32,989 bases of DNA from NCBI GenBank assembly GCA_035405645.1, contig DAONJL010000027.1, forward strand, positions 1-32,989, written 5' to 3'. Shown here one piece after another: positions 25,576-32,989 of the stretch; the first letter of the stretch is position 1; every line of letters begins with the position of its first letter. The translations under genes and the position numbers were made by a program. Source of the stretch: DAONJL01 sp035405645 [NCBI: bacterium] (GTDB lineage: Bacteria; JAGOBX01; DAONJL01). Under the pieces are notes generated by a model, which was given only the letters and a program-made list of their open reading frames with translations, had not been told where the DNA came from and searched no databases.

Positions 25576-28188
25576 TTATTCACCCCAACTATCGCGAATA
25601 GAAATTTTTACTTTAAGTGGTATTCTTAATTTTATTACATTTTCCATCTGGTTTTTTATTATTTGTTGAACTTCCTGTATTTCATCAAGTGGAGAATTAA
25701 ATATTAATTCATCATGAATTGTTAATAATAATTTTGTTCTATATTTTTTTAATTCTTGAAAAATTTTTAACATTGCTAATTTTAAAATATCAGCAGCCGA
25801 ACCTTGAACAGGCATATTTATTGCCATTCGTTCTGCTGCTTCTCGAATATTTTTATTTCTATCATTAATTTGTGGTATATATCTTCTTCGATTAAATATT
25901 GTTTCAACATATCCATTTTTTTTAGCAAATTCTTTTACTTCATTAAAATATTTTTTTATTCCATTATATTTTTCAAAATATCTAATAATATATTTTTTAG
26001 CCTCACTAACAGGTATATTCAAATCTTTACCTAATTTAAAAGCACTCATTCCATAAATAATACCAAAATTTATTGTTTTAGCAAGTCTGCGAATATGATT
26101 ATCAACTTGAATATTTTCGCCAAATATTTCTTTTGCAGTGCGAATATGTATATCTTCATCATTTAAAAATGCTTCAATCATTCGTTCATCATTTGATAAA
26201 TGAGCTAATATTCGTAATTCAATCTGAGAATAATCAGAAATAATAAATTTACAATTTTCATCAGCAATAAAAATTTTTCTAATTGAATATCTTTCTTCTT
26301 TTTCAACAGGAATATTTTGTAGATTTGGATTTATACTGATGATTCTGCCAGTTGTAGCACCGCATTGATTAAAAGTAGTGTAAATTCTCTGGTTTTGAGT
26401 TAATTCTTTAAAATTTGCAATATATGTATTTTCAAGTTTTGTTAGATTTCTATATTCTAATAATAATTCAGGTAATTTATGAAAACTTTTTAATTCTTCT
26501 AAAACTTCATTATCAGTAGAATAACCAGATTTTATTTTTTTTAATTTTGGTAAATTATATTTTTCAAAAAGTAATTCACTGATTTGTTTTGGGCTATTCA
26601 AATTTATTGTATTATCAGCATATTTATAAATTTCTTTTTTTATTTCCTCAATATCATTTTTTATTTGTTGCTCGATTTTTAGTAAATAATCATAATTAAT
26701 TTTTATACCATATTGTTCCATTTTAAATAAAATAATTATTAAAGGCAATTCAATTTCATAGTATAATTTTAATAAATTAAATTCTTCTAATTTTTTTGAT
26801 AAGATTTCCTCAATATCATTTAAATGTGATATTAAATATTGAGTAAATTTAATAAGACTATTTTCGTTTTTTTCATTATTAAAATTAGTTATAATGTTTT
26901 TATTGTAAAATTGATTTATAATTCTAATAAGAGATAAATTCGAATTATCAGAATTTAATAAAAATAAAGCAATAGAAATATCAAAAGAATTTTTTAAAAT
27001 TTTTTCAAATTGCTCTAAACTAATATTTGAAATAAATTTTTTAATAAACTCTTTAGTATTAAAAAAAATAAATTTTGAGTTTGGCTGTTCAAAAATTTTT
27101 AAAATAAAATTTTGTGCAGGTTCTTTAAAAATTATATAATTATTAAAATCAGTAATTATAGCATTTTCGACATTATTAATATAAAAAGAATAAAAGAAAT
27201 ATTTTTTCGAATTTTTAATTTTATTAAAGAGAGAAACAGCAGAATTTAGAGAAAAATAAAAGGTTGGAAATTCGACATTTAATATTTCTTCATTTTTTTC
27301 TGGAGATTGAATAACATTATTTTGAAACAAATCATCTTTAAATTCAAGATTTTTTAAATCATTTATTACAGAGAATAATTCAAGTTCTTTTAATTGTTCA
27401 AGTGCATTATTCAAATTTAATTTTAAATTAGCAAAAGAAGAAGAATCAAAATTCAAATCAATATACTTTAATTCGACTAATTTTTTGCTTAAATAAGCCG
27501 AATCTTTGCCATCAATTAATTTTTGTTTAATAGAATTAGATTTTATTTTATCAAGAGAAGAATAAATATTATCAAGAGAAAGAAATTCATTTAGTAAATC
27601 AGCGGCAGTTTTTGGACCAATACCTTTTACACCCGGAATATTATCACTGCTATCACCAGTTAAAGCAAGAAAGTCAACAATTTGGGAAGGTAGGACATTA
27701 AATTTATTTTTTACTTCATTTTCATCAATGATAATCAAACCTTTTTTACTTTCAGAAATTAGTTTAACTTTATCAGAAACTAATTGATATAAATCTTTAT
27801 CAGAAGAAAAAATAAAAATATTTTGATTATTAAATTTTTTAGAAATTGAAAAAATTAAATCATCAGCTTCCAAACCTTCTTTTTCAATGAGAAAAAAACC
27901 TAATTGCTTTAATAAATCAGTAATAACAGAAAATTGAATTTTTAACTCATCAGGCGCTTCTAATCTATTTGCTTTATAATCTGGAAAAATTTCATTTCGA
28001 AAAGTTTTTTTACCAGTATCAAGAACAATAATCAAATTTTGAACATTAAATTGTTTAATTATTTTTATTATGCTTTTTAAAGTGCCTAAAATAGCATTTG
28101 TTGGATATCCTTTACTTGTTCTTAAAGAAGGAATAGCGTAAAAAGATTTAAAAATAATAGAATATAAATCAACTAAAAATAATGACAT
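25576..28188 (-). CDS. polA: DNA polymerase I with degenerate proofreading domain
   Basis: The 870-residue enzyme has a 5'-nuclease domain (about 1-285; Asp7, EADD, SSDKD and the GDSSDNIPGVKGIG helix-hairpin-helix), a 3'-5' exonuclease-like domain (about 290-470) and the polymerase domain (about 480-870). Polymerase motif A holds Asp652 (SDYSQIELR), motif B RRLAK-x-x-x-FG-x-x-YG with Lys704, and motif C His825-Asp826-Glu827. The middle domain lacks the DTE-type first exo motif (FYSFYIN is near its place) and other metal ligands, so proofreading is probably lost, as in Thermus and Geobacillus enzymes. It fills gaps in repair and removes Okazaki primers. It lies 17 bases after the TPR lipoprotein gene, an odd neighbour, with no ribosome site visible. 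Confidence 0.95.
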   Translation of the reverse strand: MSLFLVDLYSIIFKSFYAIPSLRTSKGYPTNAILGTLKSIIKIIKQFNVQNLIIVLDTGKKTFRNEIFPDYKANRLEAPDELKIQFSVITDLLKQLGFFLIEKEGLEADDLIFSISKKFNNQNIFIFSSDKDLYQLVSDKVKLISESKKGLIIIDENEVKNKFNVLPSQIVDFLALTGDSSDNIPGVKGIGPKTAADLLNEFLSLDNIYSSLDKIKSNSIKQKLIDGKDSAYLSKKLVELKYIDLNFDSSSFANLKLNLNNALEQLKELELFSVINDLKNLEFKDDLFQNNVIQSPEKNEEILNVEFPTFYFSLNSAVSLFNKIKNSKKYFFYSFYINNVENAIITDFNNYIIFKEPAQNFILKIFEQPNSKFIFFNTKEFIKKFISNISLEQFEKILKNSFDISIALFLLNSDNSNLSLIRIINQFYNKNIITNFNNEKNENSLIKFTQYLISHLNDIEEILSKKLEEFNLLKLYYEIELPLIIILFKMEQYGIKINYDYLLKIEQQIKNDIEEIKKEIYKYADNTINLNSPKQISELLFEKYNLPKLKKIKSGYSTDNEVLEELKSFHKLPELLLEYRNLTKLENTYIANFKELTQNQRIYTTFNQCGATTGRIISINPNLQNIPVEKEERYSIRKIFIADENCKFIISDYSQIELRILAHLSNDERMIEAFLNDEDIHIRTAKEIFGENIQVDNHIRRLAKTINFGIIYGMSAFKLGKDLNIPVSEAKKYIIRYFEKYNGIKKYFNEVKEFAKKNGYVETIFNRRRYIPQINDRNKNIREAAERMAINMPVQGSAADILKLAMLKIFQELKKYRTKLLLTIHDELIFNSPLDEIQEVQQIIKNQMENVIKLRIPLKVKISIRDSWGE

Positions 28189-28205
28189 ATAAAATTTGAA
28201 TAAAA

Positions 28206-29387
28206 TTAATTTTCTAATAAATTATTAAATGAATCAGGAATATCTTTATTTAATTTTTTGTATTTATTCAAATAATATTCAGCCATAACTTGATTATTTT
28301 TTTTGGTTTTATATAAATAAATAAGATTTTCATAAGCGAGAAAAAAATCCTCTTTAATATTAATAATTTTTTCAAAAGTAGAAATAGATTTATCAAATTC
28401 ATTATTATACTTATAAGCAATAGCTAAATTAACAAGAGAATCAAAATGATTTTCATTTAATAATAAAGCTTTTCTAAAATTTTCAATTGCTTCATAATAA
28501 TTAGCCTGTAAGAAATATAACCTACCAATATTAAAAAAAGTCTCAAAATCAAGTGGATTTATTTCTAATATTTTTTCGAAATTTTTTAATGCGAGATAAT
28601 AATCACCTGTTTTAATATAGCATAAAGAAATATTGTTTAAACTCTCAATATCATTAGGCTTAAATTCAAGAACTTTTTTAAAATTTAAAATAGCATCATT
28701 TATATTATTATCTTGAAGATTTAATAAACCAAGAAATTTATTAGCAGCAATGGAATTTGGATTTTTTTGAATCGCTTTTATTAAATAAGGCTTGATTGAT
28801 TGAGTGTCATTTTTATTTAAACATAACAGAGATAAATTATTTAAAGCAGTTTCATTATCCTGTTCTGTTAATAAGATATTTTTATAAGTTTCAATTTCAG
28901 ATTCAATATTAGCAGTATGAGATAATAATTGAGCTTCAAAAATTAAAAATTTTTTATTATCAGCAAAATATTTTTTTGCTACTTGCATATAATTATCAGC
29001 ATTTTGAATATTATTTGCTTTTAATTGATTTTGAATAATGTTTAGAAAACAAGATAATAAAATATTTTTTCGTTCTGTATCAGAATTAATTTCATAAGCA
29101 ATTTCATTAGCAATTAAAGCATTTTTCCAATCAATAAAAGAATCAGTATTAGCATCTTTTTTATAATAAGCTTTTGTATATAAAACATCAGCTAATGCAA
29201 TTCTACTTCTGGTTTTAGTAGGATATTTTTTAATGTCCAGAAGATAATAATTTATTGCTTTATCTAAATTACCTTCCCTTTCTGCTTTAATACCTTTTCT
29301 ATAAGCATTCCAGGCAAAATAAGTTTTATAATCAAAACAGGCAATAAAAAATAAAAGAAAAAAATAAAAGATAAAAGTTTTGCGCAT
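28206..29387 (-). CDS. TPR-repeat lipoprotein
   Basis: The 393-residue product starts at the ATG at 29387. A TTG eight codons earlier would overlap the previous gene. Residues 1-17 read as a lipoprotein signal with FIAC, Cys17 being the likely lipidated residue, though the -3 Phe is not ideal. At least eight TPR units cover about 25-385, strongest from about 190 on (LGLLNLQDNNINDAILNFKKVLEFKP and similar; units of 34 residues). TPR arrays hold protein complexes together, and lipidated ones often act as pilotins or assembly factors for secretins, compare PilW/PilF. Its place four bases after the small membrane protein and in the secretin operon makes that a fair inference. No ligand-specific motif is visible. 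Confidence 0.72.
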   Translation of the reverse strand: MRKTFIFYFFLLFFIACFDYKTYFAWNAYRKGIKAEREGNLDKAINYYLLDIKKYPTKTRSRIALADVLYTKAYYKKDANTDSFIDWKNALIANEIAYEINSDTERKNILLSCFLNIIQNQLKANNIQNADNYMQVAKKYFADNKKFLIFEAQLLSHTANIESEIETYKNILLTEQDNETALNNLSLLCLNKNDTQSIKPYLIKAIQKNPNSIAANKFLGLLNLQDNNINDAILNFKKVLEFKPNDIESLNNISLCYIKTGDYYLALKNFEKILEINPLDFETFFNIGRLYFLQANYYEAIENFRKALLLNENHFDSLVNLAIAYKYNNEFDKSISTFEKIINIKEDFFLAYENLIYLYKTKKNNQVMAEYYLNKYKKLNKDIPDSFNNLLEN

Positions 29388-29391
29388 ATAA

Positions 29392-29898
29392 TTATTTTCC
29401 CTTATTTGCAATTTCTGGTTTATTAAAATTATAATCTTCTCTTAAAAAGAAATCAGCTTCATCGCCATAATTAGAATAATATTTAGAATGAACTTTTTTA
29501 ATCAAATCTCTTTTTAAATATCGTTCATAATCTGCACCATAAACTTTTTTATATGTAGTTGCTAATTGTTTATAAAGTTTATCAATATATTCATCAAGAT
29601 TTATTTTTTCTTTTGTTTGTATATTTTTTTCTTCATTTATAGTTTCATCTTTTTTATCACTAATTTTTTCATCTTGTTTTAATTCTTTTTTTTCTTTTAA
29701 AAAAAATTTATGATAAAATTTAGAAATCAAAAAGTAAGTATAATATTTAGTAGTATTGATAAAAATGTTGAAATTAATAACAAATGAAAAGACTAAAAAA
29801 AATATTAAAAGAAAAAGAAAATATTTTATAAGTGAATTCCTGATTAACTTTTTAAACTTATAAGATTTTTTTATATGCAATAAAGATTTTTCATCCAT
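29392..29898 (-). CDS. Bitopic membrane protein of unknown function in the secretin operon
   Basis: The 168-residue protein has a basic N-terminus, one strong membrane span (about 22-47), a basic and aromatic segment, a charged Lys/Glu linker (about 72-102) and a C-terminal alpha-helical part (about 105-168) rich in Tyr, Arg and Asp. I recognise no domain. The shape, a short cytoplasmic start, single span, flexible linker and small periplasmic domain, is like inner-membrane linkers of trans-envelope machines such as GspC or TonB, but no sequence match supports this. Its ATG overlaps the end of the FecR-type gene by eight bases, and the TPR lipoprotein starts four bases after its stop, so these three are one translational block. 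Confidence 0.65.
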   Translation of the reverse strand: MDEKSLLHIKKSYKFKKLIRNSLIKYFLFLLIFFLVFSFVINFNIFINTTKYYTYFLISKFYHKFFLKEKKELKQDEKISDKKDETINEEKNIQTKEKINLDEYIDKLYKQLATTYKKVYGADYERYLKRDLIKKVHSKYYSNYGDEADFFLREDYNFNKPEIANKGK

Positions 29899-31369
29899 TA
29901 TCTAACTCTTTTTTTATATTATTTAATTCTTCAATAAAATTATAGTAAATAAAATTTTTAAATTTAGAGTCAAGAGTTTTATTTTTTAAAATATCATTAA
30001 AAATTTTAAAACTTTTTTGATGCCAGGCGAGTGCTTCTAATCTTTTCTTTTTTATCAGTTCTTTTGATGATGATTTTAATTTCAAATATTTATATTCTAA
30101 ACTTGAATTTTTAGTATTTTGAAATAAACGAATAGCATATAAATATTTTTCCTTTTCAGGAAAATATTTCATTAAATCAATTTTTTCTTTTTCTAATAAT
30201 TCAATTTTATTTAATATTTCTTTTAATTCAAATTTGCCATAATCAATTCTTTTTAGTTTTGAATTTAGATAATTTTTTAATTCATAATCATTTATAATAT
30301 TTTCTTTGATAATATTAATATCTTTACTATATTTGAATTCTTCACCAGCACTAATATATTTTTCTTTAAAATCATTATTATTACTTTCAAATAAATTTAT
30401 GATATAAACAATACCATCAAAAACATTAATACTAATTAAATTTGAAATTTCATTGAAAGATATAGAAAAAATAGTGCCATAAGGAATAATTTTACAAATA
30501 GGAGTAATAAATTCAATATTATTTTTATCAGTAAATTTAGCGAAATCTTTCTTAATAACCAGACACTCACCAGCGATTAATTTAATTTTTAAAATTTCAT
30601 CATTATTATTTTTTTCAATATCAAAAGAAACTTTTGTATTATTAGCAAGTTCGAAATTTAATGAAGTGCCTTGATAAAAATAAACAATTTCTTTTGTTTG
30701 ATTTATTTCAGTCTTAATAATTTCACCTAAATTAATTTTAGTAAGAAATTGAGTAGTATCAAAAATATCAGCAAAAGAATTATTAATTAAGTAAATTTCA
30801 TTAGAATTTTTAATATTAGATAAAATATTTATTTTTTCATCGAACTTATTTAAAGAGTTATAAATTAAAGAAAGTTTAATGATAATATCAGGATTATTTC
30901 TATCAATTTCTAATAAATTTTTTAAAGTATCTTCTGCCTGAAAAAATTTTTTATTCATTATATATAAATCAGATAATTCTAATAATAATTCTGCATTATA
31001 TGGTTTGATACGGTCAGCTTTTTCAAAAGCTTTAATAGCTTCATCGATTTGATTTAATTCTTTATTTAACTTACCTTTAAAATAATAATACTTAAATTCA
31101 ATCTCTTTTTCTAAATTATTTTCATTTATTTCATTTAATTTATTTAATGCTTCTTTATATTTATTTTTATTTATTAATTTTTCGATTTCATTAATTTTCT
31201 TTTCCTGAAGAGAAATAAAGAAATTTTTAAATAATTCAAATATTTTAAATTTTCTTAAATTAAAAGTAATATTTGGGTCATGATGTCGTAATTGTGAATA
31301 AAAAGCAGAAGCAAAAAAAATAAATAAAGCAATAAAAAATAACCAAAAAATTTTACTTCGTTTAAACAT
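29891..31369 (-). CDS. TPR and FecR-domain membrane-anchored protein
   Basis: The 492-residue protein has one N-terminal membrane span (about 8-24), two or three TPR units (about 65-185) and a FecR-like beta domain (about 255-347): the LIAGECLVI strand, then TPICKIIPYGTIFSISF, then NVFDGIVYII and AGEEFKYS, which follow the family order of a repeat-rich sheet. FecR proteins are best known as sigma regulators in iron uptake, but many FecR domains sit in periplasmic or surface proteins without any sigma factor, as here. The last 140 residues are helical. It probably exposes its TPR and FecR parts to the periplasm. The gene is 26 bases after the secretin stop, overlaps the next gene by eight bases, and has no visible ribosome site. 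Confidence 0.75.
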   Translation of the reverse strand: MFKRSKIFWLFFIALFIFFASAFYSQLRHHDPNITFNLRKFKIFELFKNFFISLQEKKINEIEKLINKNKYKEALNKLNEINENNLEKEIEFKYYYFKGKLNKELNQIDEAIKAFEKADRIKPYNAELLLELSDLYIMNKKFFQAEDTLKNLLEIDRNNPDIIIKLSLIYNSLNKFDEKINILSNIKNSNEIYLINNSFADIFDTTQFLTKINLGEIIKTEINQTKEIVYFYQGTSLNFELANNTKVSFDIEKNNNDEILKIKLIAGECLVIKKDFAKFTDKNNIEFITPICKIIPYGTIFSISFNEISNLISINVFDGIVYIINLFESNNNDFKEKYISAGEEFKYSKDINIIKENIINDYELKNYLNSKLKRIDYGKFELKEILNKIELLEKEKIDLMKYFPEKEKYLYAIRLFQNTKNSSLEYKYLKLKSSSKELIKKKRLEALAWHQKSFKIFNDILKNKTLDSKFKNFIYYNFIEELNNIKKELDNG

Positions 31370-31395
31370 AGTTAAAAGATAAGAAAAAATAAATG

Positions 31396-32989
31396 TTATT
31401 CAATAATTTCACAACTTAATAAAACAATCAATTCAGTTCTCGAATCAGATTTCTTTTTTGTAGTAAATAATGTATTTATTAAAGGAATTTTTTCAAATAA
31501 TTTATTTTTTTGTTCGACTTCTGTATTATTTGTGCTAATCATTCCACCAATAAAAACAGTTTCACCGGATTTGATTAAAATACTTGTTGTTGCTTTTCTG
31601 GTATTTATAATTGGTTGGTTATCAGTGGTATAGCCCGCAAGAGAATTAGCTTCTGGCTGAATATTTAATAAAATTTTATCCGGGAAAATGAAATCTGGAG
31701 TTACTTTTAATCTTATAAAAACATCTTTAAATTCATAAGAAACATTACTTGTAATTGCATTATTATTATTATTATTAGCAGAAATATCATACATAGCCTT
31801 TTTAAAAGGTATTTGATTACCAACAAGAATTTCAGCTTCTTTTTTATTTATTGCTACGATATTTGGTCTTGATAAAGTATTTACTTTCCCTTTCTTTTTT
31901 AAATTATTTAAAATTATTTGTATATTTGAAGGATAACTTCTAAAAATAATTTGACCATCAATAGAATTATAATTAAAGAAGTTTTTTCCTAAATTATCAT
32001 TATCAACAACCTCGCCAACAGACATACCAAAATCATCTTCATTATTAAAAGAGACTTCAACAATTTGTGCAGTAATTTTAAATTGTTTAATAGTGTATGC
32101 TTTATCAAGATTTTCAAGAACAGGAATTATTTTTTTAATGTTTAAAGGTTTATCTTTAATAATCAATGAATTATTAGAATAATTCAAAACAAATACATTT
32201 TTATTTTCAAAATATTTTTTAATTTCCTCAATTATTTTTTCAACTTCAATATTTTTAAATTTATATTCATAAGAAATAATATCGTCTTTTGGTATTTGCC
32301 AATAAGAAGAATCAAAAGGAAGTTCAACATATTCTTTAATTTGAATAAAATCACCATCAGATAAATTAATATTTGAATTTTGAGTATTATTTAATAAATC
32401 ATTTAAAATAACAACATTATTTTCGCCTGTTTTTGATTTAATATAAGCAATCTGAATATAATCATCATCAATAGAAAAATTTATTTTTTTAATTAAATCA
32501 ATTAATCGTTCATTAGTTTGTAAAATAAATTCTTTTTCTTTAATATTTTCAGCAAGCAGATTAATCTTTTTATATTTTGGAAAATTTTCAATAAATAAAA
32601 TATCATTATTTTGCAAAAATATTTCTTCATTTAATTTATTTATATTATTTTCGATTATTAAAGATTGCTCTAATTCGCCGTTTCTGTATAATGTTAAAGT
32701 AGTGAGTTGTGTATCAGAATATTGGTATTTTAAAAAATTAAGAATTTCAAAAAAAGTAACATCAGAATTAAAAGAATAGATATTAGTATTAAATAAATTA
32801 CTGATTATTAAAACATTTATTTTTTCAAGAGCAGGTCTTTTTTCAATCAAAATGAAATCATTATCAAGCAAATTATACTTTAAAATATCGCTATTTGAAG
32901 CAATTGTTTTTTCTAAATTATGAATAATTTTTTTATTATTAAAATTTATGATTTCTATATGAGTAAAATAATTTTCATCATATCGCCAT
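31396..32989 (-). CDS. Secretin with N-terminal SLBB domains (5' end beyond window)
   Basis: The reading frame is open to the right edge, so at least 530 residues are visible and the start is missing. The TTG near 32871 falls inside a domain. Counted from the edge, residues 1-52 are the end of one SLBB-like domain (IEIINFNN, then LLDNDFILIE). Two more follow at about 55-136 (LYRNGELE, LQNNDILFIE) and 142-218 (LSDGDFIQI). A secretin_N-like domain is at about 240-296 and the secretin core at about 300-529: LSRPNIVAIN, GNQIPF, KVTPDF, GETVFIGGM, KIPLINTLF, RTELIVLLS. Secretins form large outer-membrane gates in type II/III secretion, pili and phage export. SLBB domains belong to Wza-type polysaccharide exporters. 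A combined pore is the natural reading; the cargo is unknown. Confidence 0.85.
   Translation of the reverse strand, partial: WRYDENYFTHIEIINFNNKKIIHNLEKTIASNSDILKYNLLDNDFILIEKRPALEKINVLIISNLFNTNIYSFNSDVTFFEILNFLKYQYSDTQLTTLTLYRNGELEQSLIIENNINKLNEEIFLQNNDILFIENFPKYKKINLLAENIKEKEFILQTNERLIDLIKKINFSIDDDYIQIAYIKSKTGENNVVILNDLLNNTQNSNINLSDGDFIQIKEYVELPFDSSYWQIPKDDIISYEYKFKNIEVEKIIEEIKKYFENKNVFVLNYSNNSLIIKDKPLNIKKIIPVLENLDKAYTIKQFKITAQIVEVSFNNEDDFGMSVGEVVDNDNLGKNFFNYNSIDGQIIFRSYPSNIQIILNNLKKKGKVNTLSRPNIVAINKKEAEILVGNQIPFKKAMYDISANNNNNNAITSNVSYEFKDVFIRLKVTPDFIFPDKILLNIQPEANSLAGYTTDNQPIINTRKATTSILIKSGETVFIGGMISTNNTEVEQKNKLFEKIPLINTLFTTKKKSDSRTELIVLLSCEIIE

Noticed and set aside
32869-32871. TTG as the start of the secretin
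   Set aside because: The frame is open to the window edge, and the 39 codons beyond it read as the end of an SLBB-type domain, so the gene is cut by the edge.
1-32989. Alternative genetic code, suggested by the very low G+C
   Set aside because: TGA ends the Lrp-type and FecR-type genes at sensible family lengths and tryptophan is read from TGG, so the standard bacterial code applies.
1-32989. CRISPR arrays, insertion sequences, integrase or phage genes
   Set aside because: I found no regularly spaced direct repeats, no transposase motif and no terminal inverted repeats with target duplications. The repeats seen are inside protein domains.

Overview
The window is 33 kb of extremely AT-rich bacterial DNA (my estimate is about a quarter G+C) with tightly packed genes and a standard genetic code: TGA is used as a stop, for example at 29891-29893 and 20975-20977. 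The organism should have two membranes. The window encodes a patatin with an Omp85-type barrel, a secretin, predicted lipoprotein and periplasmic TPR proteins, and a giant surface protein with lamin-tail domains and a FlgD-like C-terminal domain. That mix is typical of uncultivated Gram-negative candidate phyla; I cannot name the lineage from this sequence. I saw no mobile element, phage gene or CRISPR array.

Layout. (1) 60-14864, plus strand: a cell-surface block. It holds a 3187-residue adhesin-like protein, an overlapping membrane-anchored coiled-coil protein, then from its own consensus promoter a secreted TPR protein and a patatin/POTRA/beta-barrel protein. (2) 14929-18013, plus strand: tRNA-Thr(CGT), an MscS-type channel, a PHP phosphoesterase and a membrane-anchored Schlafen AlbA_2 protein, almost without gaps. 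(3) 18018-20049, minus strand: a KtrB/KtrA potassium uptake pair. (4) 20266-22137, plus strand: a consensus promoter with its start point almost on the ATG of a 51-residue membrane protein, then an Lrp/AsnC regulator overlapping a PLP aminotransferase. (5) 22202-25567, plus strand: a zinc-ribbon SPFH-like protein, a single-domain response regulator and MalQ. (6) 25576-32989, minus strand: an operon-like series running secretin (N-terminus beyond the window), FecR/TPR membrane protein, small membrane protein, TPR lipoprotein, DNA polymerase I.

The part most worth following is region 6. The secretin reads open to the right edge, and upstream of its secretin core carries at least two and a half SLBB-type domains of the kind found in Wza-like polysaccharide exporters. 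It is followed by three envelope proteins with tight or overlapping junctions. This looks like an outer-membrane export machine of unusual architecture. Its cargo is unknown; the giant FlgD-tailed protein at the left end is only one speculative candidate.

Six starts were placed downstream of the longest possible reading (10798, 18674, 20489, 24107, 29387) or set as open at the edge (secretin), using Shine-Dalgarno sites, promoters and domain limits.
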